Source of the DNA: an uncultured Eubacteriales bacterium | GTDB lineage: Bacteria > Bacillota > Clostridia > Oscillospirales > Oscillospiraceae | Assembly (NCBI GenBank): GCA_905205195.1 | Contig: CAJLCS010000050.1 | Location: forward strand, 1-12,250 | DNA: 12,250 bases | Direction of reading: 5' to 3' | Shown here: positions 6,497 to 12,250 of the stretch, one piece after another | Numbering within the stretch: the first letter of the stretch is position 1 | Layout of the letters: each line of letters begins with the position of its first letter | Position numbers and translations under genes: made by a program | Notes under the pieces: generated by a model | What the model saw: only the letters and a program-made list of their open reading frames with translations | The model's database searches: none | What the model was told of the DNA's origin: nothing

Positions 6497-7378
6497 GTGT
6501 TGGTGAAAAGTATGACCGGCTATGGCCGCGCCGTGGAAACGGTGAACGGCAGGGAGTTTACGGTGGAGGTCCGCTCGGTGAACAACCGGTATCTGGATTG
6601 CACCGTGAAGCTGCCGCGGACCGTGTCCTTTGCGGAGGATGCCGTCAAGCAGGCGGTAAAGGTCTCGCTTTCCCGGGGTAAGGTGGACGTTTTTGTGTCT
6701 CTCCGGGCGGAGCAGGAGGAGGCGGCCCAGGTCAGCCTGAACCGGAAGGTTCTGGAGGGCTATCTGGGGGCAATGCGGCAGATGGTGACGGATTATGGTG
6801 TCCGGGACGATATCAGCGCCGCCGCCCTGTCCCGGCTGCCGGAGGTGTTTACGGTGGAAAAGCCGGATGTGGACGAAGCACAGCTGCAGGCAGATCTGCT
6901 GACGGTGCTGGACCACGCGCTGACCCAGTATGACGCTATGCGTTCGACGGAGGGCCGGGCGTTGGAGGCTGACCTGCGGGGCCGGGGCGAGACCATCCTG
7001 ACACTGGTTTCTCAGGTGGAGCAGGGCAGCGGCCGGACGGTGACGGACTACCGTACCAGACTGGAAGCAAAAATGCGGGAGGTTCTGGAGAATACCGCCA
7101 TTGATGAGGCCAGAATCCTGACCGAAGCGGCGATTTTCGCCGATAAGGTGGCAGTGGACGAGGAAACTGTCCGTCTGCGGAGCCATCTGGACCAGATGAA
7201 CACCATGCTGACCGCCGGCGGCCCGGTGGGCCGGAAGCTGGACTTTCTGCTGCAGGAGATGAACCGGGAGGCCAACACCATCGGCTCCAAATGCTCCGAC
7301 GTACAGCTGACGCGGATCGTGGTGGATATCAAGGCGGAACTGGAGAAGATCCGGGAGCAGACCCAGAATCTGGAGTGA
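6497..7378 (+). CDS. yicC: YicC/YloC family endoribonuclease
   Basis: Member of the YicC/YloC family, shown in other bacteria to be ring-forming endoribonucleases or partners in RNA decay. The N-terminal YicC domain begins with VKSMTGYGRA (3-12) and VRSVNNRYLD (25-34). The C-terminal DUF1732 region (about 186-293) has IDEARILTEAAIFADK (202-217) and LLQEMNREANTIGSK (251-265), the most conserved stretch. The 293-residue length is usual. The start is uncertain: GTG 6497, TTG 6500 and GTG 6503 are consecutive in-frame start codons ahead of SMTGYG, with GGGGAG (6487-6492) 4, 7 and 10 bases away. TTG 6500 has the best spacing; 6497 is the longest choice. A small GC hairpin (6459-6476) lies in the 40-base gap after cdaR. 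remA starts 4 bases after the stop. Confidence 0.93.
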   Translation: MLVKSMTGYGRAVETVNGREFTVEVRSVNNRYLDCTVKLPRTVSFAEDAVKQAVKVSLSRGKVDVFVSLRAEQEEAAQVSLNRKVLEGYLGAMRQMVTDYGVRDDISAAALSRLPEVFTVEKPDVDEAQLQADLLTVLDHALTQYDAMRSTEGRALEADLRGRGETILTLVSQVEQGSGRTVTDYRTRLEAKMREVLENTAIDEARILTEAAIFADKVAVDEETVRLRSHLDQMNTMLTAGGPVGRKLDFLLQEMNREANTIGSKCSDVQLTRIVVDIKAELEKIREQTQNLE

Positions 7379-7382
7379 TGCC

Positions 7383-7649
7383 ATGAAGCTGATCAACATC
7401 GGATTCGGCAGCATGATTATGGACGAGCGTCTGCTGGCGGTACTGGAACCGGATTCCGCCCCCATCAAGCGGGTGATTCAGGAGGCCCGGGACCGGGCCA
7501 TGCTGATCGACGCGTCCTACGGCCGGAAGACCAAATCCGTGCTGCTGATGGATACGGACCATGTGATCCTGTCGGCCATGACACCGGACGTGATCTACGC
7601 CCGGTGGACGGAAAAGCAGGGTGTGGTCCGTGAGGAGGAAGAATCGTAA
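7383..7649 (+). CDS. remA: RemA-like DNA-binding regulator (DUF370)
   Basis: Small DNA-binding protein (88 residues) of the RemA/DUF370 family. In Bacillus subtilis RemA activates extracellular-matrix and osmoprotection genes and forms ring oligomers that wrap DNA. The protein closely follows the family: KLINIGFGS (2-10), SAPIKR (25-30), RAMLIDASYGRKTKSV with the basic YGRKTK patch, and DTDHVILSAM. R16 and P27 correspond by position to Bacillus R18 and P29, whose mutation abolishes function, and both are kept. The tail ends in EEEES. GGAG (7372-7375) lies 7 bases before the ATG. It shares one base with gmk (TAATG). The yicC-remA-gmk-rpoZ order is widespread in Firmicutes. The target genes in this organism are unknown. 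Confidence 0.94.
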   Translation: MKLINIGFGSMIMDERLLAVLEPDSAPIKRVIQEARDRAMLIDASYGRKTKSVLLMDTDHVILSAMTPDVIYARWTEKQGVVREEEES

Positions 7650-8221
7650 TGGAGGGGAAACTGTTCGTGATTTCCGGCGCCTCCGGTGTCGGAAAAAGCA
7701 CGGTACTCGGCAAGGTGATGGCGGCACGGAAGGACCTGTGTTTCTCCGTTTCGGCCACCACCCGTCCGCCCCGGCCCGGAGAGCGGGACGGCGTGGACTA
7801 CTACTTCATCACCGAAGAGAAATTCGGGGAGATGGTCCGGCAGGGCGCCTTTGTGGAGTATGACTGCCATGCCAAGGCCTGCTACGGCACGCCGGAGCAG
7901 CAGCTGAAGGAAAAAATGGAGCGCAGCCATGTGCTGCTGGACATTGAGCCAAACGGGGCCTTCGCCGTCCGGGCCAAGCGACCCGACGCCACGCTGATTT
8001 TCATTATGCCGCCGTCGGCGGAAATTCTGGAGCAGCGCCTGCGGAGCCGGGGCGACACGTCGGAGGATCAGATCCGGCTGCGTCTGGAGCGGGCCAAATG
8101 GGAAATGGAACAGCGGTTCCGGTACGACTATGTGGTGACCAACGACCGGGCGGATGCCTGTGCCGATCAAATTTTGAATATTATTGCCCGGATTGCGGGC
8201 AACGAGGAATCGGAGGAATAA
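7649..8221 (+). CDS. gmk: Guanylate kinase
   Basis: Phosphorylates GMP to GDP with ATP; essential in guanine nucleotide supply and (p)ppGpp metabolism. The 190 residues include the P-loop GASGVGKST (10-18), SATTRPPRPGERDGVDYYF (35-53) that binds the GMP phosphate, FVEYD (68-72) with the base-contacting Glu, and YGTP (79-82). The lid-side segment has LEQRLRSRGDTSEDQIRLRL (127-146), and YDYVV (159-163) follows. The segment usually read as LDIDxQGA is LDIEPNGA (97-104), and the HGNxYGT motif is altered to HAKACYGT; both are mild departures and the enzyme still looks functional. GAGGAGG (7632-7638) precedes the ATG by 10 bases, inside remA, so translation is likely coupled. Confidence 0.96.
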   Translation: MEGKLFVISGASGVGKSTVLGKVMAARKDLCFSVSATTRPPRPGERDGVDYYFITEEKFGEMVRQGAFVEYDCHAKACYGTPEQQLKEKMERSHVLLDIEPNGAFAVRAKRPDATLIFIMPPSAEILEQRLRSRGDTSEDQIRLRLERAKWEMEQRFRYDYVVTNDRADACADQILNIIARIAGNEESEE

Positions 8222-8225
8222 TTGT

Positions 8226-8432
8226 ATGCTTTACCCCCCTGTTGCAGAACTGCTTAAACATGTGGACAGCCGTTACCTGCTGGTGAATCTGGTAGCCCAT
8301 CGGGCCCGGCAGATTGCCATGGAGGCCCAGGAATTCGGCGAGGAGCTGCCGGACAAGCCGGTGACCATGGCCATCCGGGAAGTGGCGGACGGCGAACTGA
8401 CCGCCACGCTAAAGGACGAGTATATGAAATAA
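8226..8432 (+). CDS. rpoZ: RNA polymerase omega subunit
   Basis: Small subunit that wraps the beta-prime C-terminus and helps assemble RNA polymerase. The 68-residue protein has the family pattern: MLYPPVAELLKHVDSRYLLV (1-20), then AHRARQIA (24-31), then KPVTMAIREVADGEL (44-58). The ATG at 8226 is chosen over an in-frame upstream ATG at 8184 because GGAGG (8212-8216) lies 9 bases before it and the conserved start MLYP matches; the upstream one falls inside gmk. The gap after gmk is 4 bases. priA follows after 15 bases, where coaBC is often found. Confidence 0.94.
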   Translation: MLYPPVAELLKHVDSRYLLVNLVAHRARQIAMEAQEFGEELPDKPVTMAIREVADGELTATLKDEYMK

Positions 8433-8447
8433 ACGGAGGAATGGGGT

Positions 8448-10889
8448 ATGATTGCAAAAATCGCAGTTTCGGCCGCGAATTATGCCATCGATAAGCCCTA
8501 TTCCTACCGCGTTCCCGCGGCGCTGACGCCCCAGCCGGGAATGCGGGTCATGGTTCCCTTCGGCAGGGGCAACCGCCCCACGGAGGGGGTGGTGCTGTCC
8601 GTGGAGGACGGCAGCGGCGACGATCTCAAGGCGGTGGAAAGCTGCCTGGACGAGACGCCCGTGCTGTCCATGACCATGCTGCGGCTGGCGGCCTTTCTGC
8701 GGGAGCGGTACTTCTGCACGTTTTACGATGCCATCCGGGCCATGCTCCCGGCGGGGCTGTGGTTCGACACCCGGCAGACGGTGTCGCTGACCGACGACCG
8801 GAGCTGGCAGACGGCCGCCATGCGGCAGGAAACGGCCCAGCGGCTGCTGACCGTGCTGCTGGATGCCGGCGGCAGCGTCCGGGAATCGACGCTGCGGCAG
8901 ACGGTGGAGGACCCGGAGAACTACGAAAAAGCGCTGCGCTATCTCCTGCGGAAAAAATGGGTGGCGACCCAGACGGACTTCCTGCGTAGAACCGGCGATC
9001 AGGCGGAGCAGATTGCGTCCCTTGCCGTTTCTGCAGAGGAAGCCATGGCCTACGGGGCGGAGCGCCCGAAATCGGCGCGGATGCAGTCCGCGGTGCTGGC
9101 GCTGCTGAGCAGCGTGGGCAGCGCCGCCGTGAAGGAAATCTGCTATTTCACCGGCGCCAAACCGGCCACCGTCCGGCGGCTGGCGGAGCTGGGATTGGTG
9201 ACGCTGGAAAAGCGGCCGGTGCTTCGCTGCCGGGAGATCCGGCCCACGCCCCAGGACGGTCCGCTGGTACTCAATGAGGAGCAGCAGGCGACCTTTGCGG
9301 GGCTGTCCGCGCAGATGGACCGGGAAAAGCCGGGGGTTGCCCTGCTGTACGGCGTGACCGGCTCCGGCAAGACCTCCGTCTATCTGAAATTGATTCAAAC
9401 CTGCCTGGACCGGGGCAAAAGCGCATTGCTTCTGGTGCCGGAAATCGGCCTGACGCCCCAGCTTCTGGGGCTGCTGGCGGCGTTTTTCGGCGATACGGTG
9501 GCGGTGCTGCACAGCAGCCTTCCGGCAGGCGAACGATATGACCAGTGGAAACGGGTCCGGGCCGGACGGGCCCGGGTGGTGGTGGGCACCCGCTCGGCGG
9601 TGTTTGCCCCCTGCCCCAATCCCGGGCTTCTGATTCTGGACGAGGAGCAGGAGCATTCCTATAAATCCGAAAACGCTCCCCGGTATTCCGCCAAAGAGGT
9701 GGCCATCTGGCGGGGGGACCGGGAGGGCTGCCTGGTGCTGCTTGGCTCGGCTACGCCCTCCGTGGAAACCATGTACCGGGCAAGATCCGGCGACTACGAC
9801 CTCTATACGCTGCGGGCCAGGTTCAACGGCCGGGCGCTGCCGTCGGTGGAGCTGGTGGACCTGCGGGAGGAAATCAAGGCGGGCAACGACCTGTCCGTCA
9901 GCGCGCCTTTGATGGAAGCCCTGCGGGACACGGCGGCGGCCGGAAAGCAGACCATTCTGTTTCTCAACCGGCGGGGCAACAGCCGGGCACTGGTGTGCGT
10001 GGACTGCGGCAGTGCGCCGGAATGTCCCCGATGCAGCGCCAGACTGACCTACCACAGCGCCAACGAGCGGCTCATGTGCCATTACTGCGGCTATTCCCAG
10101 CCGGTGCCCAAGCGGTGCCCCGGCTGCGGCGGACCGCTCAAGCGGGTGGGGACCGGCACCCAGAAGGTGCAGGAGGAGCTGGCCCGGCTGTGTCCGGATC
10201 TGGAAATCGACCGGATGGACGCCGACACCGTCAGTGCGTCCAATCCCCACGAGAAAATTCTGAAGCATTTCAAGGACGACCACGTTCCGGTGCTGATCGG
10301 CACCCAGATGGTGGCCAAGGGCCTGAACCTGCCGGATGTGACGCTGGTGGGCGTGCTGGATGCGGACCTGAGCCTTTATTCCGGCAGCTTCCGGGCGTCG
10401 GAAACCACCTTCGATATGCTGACGCAGGTGGTGGGACGGGCCGGACGGGGCGACAGTCCCGGCCGGGCGCTGATCCAGACCATGGTGCCGGAGCATGAGG
10501 TGCTGCGTCTGGCGGCGCGGCAGGATTACGACGGGTTTTACGCGCTGGAAATCCGGCTGCGGCAGCTTCAGCACCTGCCCCCCTTCGGGGATCTGGCTTC
10601 CGTCACCTTCTCGGGCGAGGAGGAAGCGGCGGTGCTGCGATGCGCCGTCCGGTTCCGGACCCGGCTGGAGGCGCTGCTGGGACCGGAAGCGGCACGGTTC
10701 ACGCTGCTTGGCCCGGCGCCCTGTCCGGTGCCGAGGATCAACTATCGGTTCCGCTACCGGCTGAGCCTACGGGGCACGATGGACCGGCCCATGCGCCGCC
10801 TTCTGGGGCAGGCGCTGCGGGAATTCGGCCTGAACCGGGAAAACCGGGGCGTCTCGGCTTTCGCGGATGTGAACGGATTTGACGAATAA
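8448..10889 (+). CDS. priA: Replication restart helicase PriA
   Basis: Superfamily 2 3'-to-5' DNA helicase that recognises stalled forks and D-loops and starts reloading of the replicative helicase. The 813 residues are full length. The N-terminal 3'-DNA-binding domain starts IAKIAVSAANYAIDKPYSY (2-20). The helicase core has Walker A GVTGSGKT (302-309), PEIGLTPQLL (331-340), DEEQEHSYKSE (398-408; DEEQ where Proteobacteria have DEEH), GSATPSVET (433-441) and QVVGRAGRG (660-668). Eight cysteines (517, 520, 526, 529, 544, 547, 557, 560) form the two-zinc domain. IGTQMVAKGLNLPDVTLVG (617-635) is the usual PriA motif. GGAGGA (8435-8440) lies 7 bases before the ATG. def follows after 17 bases. Nothing is missing. 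Confidence 0.97.
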   Translation: MIAKIAVSAANYAIDKPYSYRVPAALTPQPGMRVMVPFGRGNRPTEGVVLSVEDGSGDDLKAVESCLDETPVLSMTMLRLAAFLRERYFCTFYDAIRAMLPAGLWFDTRQTVSLTDDRSWQTAAMRQETAQRLLTVLLDAGGSVRESTLRQTVEDPENYEKALRYLLRKKWVATQTDFLRRTGDQAEQIASLAVSAEEAMAYGAERPKSARMQSAVLALLSSVGSAAVKEICYFTGAKPATVRRLAELGLVTLEKRPVLRCREIRPTPQDGPLVLNEEQQATFAGLSAQMDREKPGVALLYGVTGSGKTSVYLKLIQTCLDRGKSALLLVPEIGLTPQLLGLLAAFFGDTVAVLHSSLPAGERYDQWKRVRAGRARVVVGTRSAVFAPCPNPGLLILDEEQEHSYKSENAPRYSAKEVAIWRGDREGCLVLLGSATPSVETMYRARSGDYDLYTLRARFNGRALPSVELVDLREEIKAGNDLSVSAPLMEALRDTAAAGKQTILFLNRRGNSRALVCVDCGSAPECPRCSARLTYHSANERLMCHYCGYSQPVPKRCPGCGGPLKRVGTGTQKVQEELARLCPDLEIDRMDADTVSASNPHEKILKHFKDDHVPVLIGTQMVAKGLNLPDVTLVGVLDADLSLYSGSFRASETTFDMLTQVVGRAGRGDSPGRALIQTMVPEHEVLRLAARQDYDGFYALEIRLRQLQHLPPFGDLASVTFSGEEEAAVLRCAVRFRTRLEALLGPEAARFTLLGPAPCPVPRINYRFRYRLSLRGTMDRPMRRLLGQALREFGLNRENRGVSAFADVNGFDE

Positions 10890-10906
10890 AGGAAGGATAC
10901 AGACAA

Positions 10907-11377
10907 ATGGGACTTCGCAAGATTTTGACGGTTTCCGATCCGGCGCTGCACAAGGTGTGCAAGCCGGTGACGGCCTTTGACAGAAAGCTGCACAAGCTGC
11001 TCGACGACATGAAGGAAACGCTGGCCGACGCCAACGGCGTGGGGCTGGCGGCGCCGCAGGTCGGCATTCTGCGGCGGGTCGTGGTGGTCGATGTGGGCGA
11101 CGACGTGCTGGAGCTGGTGAACCCGGAGCTGTTGGAAACCGAGGGCGAACAGGAAGGCCCCGAGGGCTGCCTGAGCGTGCCGGGGAAGTACGGCCTGGTG
11201 AAGCGGCCCTACAAGGCGAAGGTCCGCGCCCAGGACCGGAACGGGGACTGGTTCGAGGTGGAAGGCGAGGAGCTGATTGCCCGCTGCTTCTGCCATGAAC
11301 TGGACCATCTGGACGGCATTGTGTATACCGAAGTCATGGAGCGGTTCCTGACGGACGAGGAAATGGAAGAAGAATAA
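10907..11377 (+). CDS. def: Peptide deformylase
   Basis: Metalloenzyme that removes the formyl group from the N-terminal methionine of new proteins. The 156-residue protein has all three conserved motifs: GVGLAAPQVG (44-53), EGCLS (86-90) with metal ligand Cys88, and HELDHLDG (130-137) with ligands His130 and His134 and catalytic Glu131. The short length and the RCFCHELDH wording (126-134) are like the def genes found beside fmt in Firmicutes. An acidic tail (EEMEEE) closes the protein. GGAAGGA (10891-10897) precedes the ATG by 9 bases. It pairs with fmt, 25 bases downstream: one adds and the other removes the same formyl group. Confidence 0.97.
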   Translation: MGLRKILTVSDPALHKVCKPVTAFDRKLHKLLDDMKETLADANGVGLAAPQVGILRRVVVVDVGDDVLELVNPELLETEGEQEGPEGCLSVPGKYGLVKRPYKAKVRAQDRNGDWFEVEGEELIARCFCHELDHLDGIVYTEVMERFLTDEEMEEE

Positions 11378-11402
11378 TCGCTTTCGGAACGGGGGATGGG
11401 AC

Positions 11403-12250
11403 ATGAGAGTTGTGTTTATGGGCACGCCGGACATTGCGGCGACCTGCCTGAAGCAGGTCCTGCGGGACGGCTTTGACGTGGCTGGCGTTTACACCCAGCC
11501 GGACCGGCCGAAGAACCGGGGCATGAAGCTGGCGTTTTCGCCGGTGAAGGAAGTGGCGCTGGCGGCGGGGCTGCCGGTGTACCAGCCTGAGAATTTCCGT
11601 GCACCGGAGACAGTGGAGCAGCTGCGGCAGCTCCGGCCGGACGTGATCGCGGTGGTGGCCTACGGCCGGCTCCTGCCCCAGTCGGTGCTGGACATTCCGC
11701 CCAAGGGCTGCATCAACATTCACGCCAGCCTGCTGCCGGCCTACCGCGGTTCGGCCCCCTATCAGTGGGCGGTGCTGGACGGCGCGGCGGAAACCGGCGT
11801 GACGGCCATGTACCTGATCCGGGAAATGGACGCCGGTGACATCATCGACACGGTCCGGACCCCGATCGATCCGGATGAGACGGCGGGGCAGCTGCTGGAC
11901 CGGCTGGCCGAGCTGGGGGCGCCGCTGCTGAGCCGGACGTTGACGGCCATCGAAAACGGAACCGTCACCCGGATGCCCCAGTCGACGGAGGGCGTGAGCT
12001 TTGCACCCATGCTGGACAAATCCATGTGCCCCATTGACTGGACGAAATCCGCCCGGATGGTGCACAATCAGGTGCGGGGCCTGAACCCGTGGCCGGTGGC
12101 CACGGCGGAGCTGAACGGCACCCGCTTCAAAATTTATGAAACCGCCGTGACGGAAGGAAAGCCCGGCGCGGTGCCGGGGACGGTCCTCGGCCTGACCAAA
12201 ACCGGCCTGCGGATTGCCTGCGGCGACGGCGCCGTGGAAATCCGGGTGCT
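11403..12250 (+). CDS. fmt: Methionyl-tRNA formyltransferase, incomplete at right edge
   Basis: Formylates initiator Met-tRNA using 10-formyl-tetrahydrofolate. The frame is open from the ATG to the window edge, giving 282 residues; the family is usually about 310, so roughly the last 30 residues are missing. MRVVFMGTPDIAA (1-13), TQPDRPKNRGMKL (31-43), AYGRLLP (86-92), NIHASLLPAYRGSAP (105-119) and REMDAGDII (140-148) are visible. Catalytic residues by alignment with E. coli are Asn105, His107 and Asp143. The C-terminal domain begins near 205 (IDWTKSA, VRGLNPWP at 224-231). GGGGGA (11391-11396) lies 6 bases before the ATG. The def-fmt pairing supports the call. Confidence 0.96.
   Translation, partial: MRVVFMGTPDIAATCLKQVLRDGFDVAGVYTQPDRPKNRGMKLAFSPVKEVALAAGLPVYQPENFRAPETVEQLRQLRPDVIAVVAYGRLLPQSVLDIPPKGCINIHASLLPAYRGSAPYQWAVLDGAAETGVTAMYLIREMDAGDIIDTVRTPIDPDETAGQLLDRLAELGAPLLSRTLTAIENGTVTRMPQSTEGVSFAPMLDKSMCPIDWTKSARMVHNQVRGLNPWPVATAELNGTRFKIYETAVTEGKPGAVPGTVLGLTKTGLRIACGDGAVEIRV

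Noticed and set aside
8409..10574. 721-residue antisense open frame opposite priA
   Set aside because: Mirror of priA codon bias, with no domain recognised and no plausible start signal; priA on the + strand is unambiguous.

Overview
This window is a dense, GC-rich stretch of chromosomal housekeeping genes from a bacterium of the Clostridia. RemA, a CdaA/CdaR (YbbR) pair and the gene order yicC-remA-gmk-rpoZ-priA-def-fmt point to Firmicutes. The high GC content, the type-A RNase P RNA start and a MurD with the NDSIASSP signature suggest the Oscillospiraceae and relatives; this family-level placement is inference. Thirteen complete protein genes and one incomplete one (fmt, cut by the right edge) are all on the + strand. 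The only - strand gene is rnpB, cut by the left edge. I see no tRNA, CRISPR array, insertion sequence or prophage gene, and no gene-free gap longer than about 300 bases.

Region 1 (1-248): the 5' part of the RNase P RNA gene reads leftward. Two strong sigma-A-type promoters stand back to back, one for rnpB (-) and one for murD (+).

Region 2 (249-2811): murD, ispD and ispF form a tight cluster. They cover peptidoglycan precursor synthesis (addition of D-Glu to UDP-MurNAc-L-Ala) and two steps of the MEP isoprenoid pathway, which feeds undecaprenyl phosphate.

Region 3 (2812-4224): a strong hairpin is followed by a two-gene unit, a small DUF3343 (putative Se/S carrier) protein and a class-V cysteine desulfurase of the EF2568 type. 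Their reading frames overlap, so they are probably translated together and act in sulfur or selenium transfer. The Shine-Dalgarno sequence of the first gene lies inside the 3' arm of the hairpin. This is the most unusual point in the window.

Region 4 (4225-6456): a clear promoter drives cdaA (membrane diadenylate cyclase) and the overlapping cdaR (YbbR-domain regulator), the c-di-AMP synthesis module. glmM, the common third member, is not next to them.

Region 5 (6457-12250): yicC, remA, gmk, rpoZ, priA, def and fmt follow with gaps of 0-40 bases. They serve RNA turnover, DNA-binding regulation, GMP phosphorylation, RNA polymerase assembly, replication restart, and formylation and deformylation of initiator methionine. 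coaBC, usually between rpoZ and priA in Firmicutes, is absent here.

Overall this is mostly a conventional core region. I found no clear new system. The best candidates for follow-up are the hairpin-masked DUF3343/desulfurase pair and the family-specific active-site changes in MurD.
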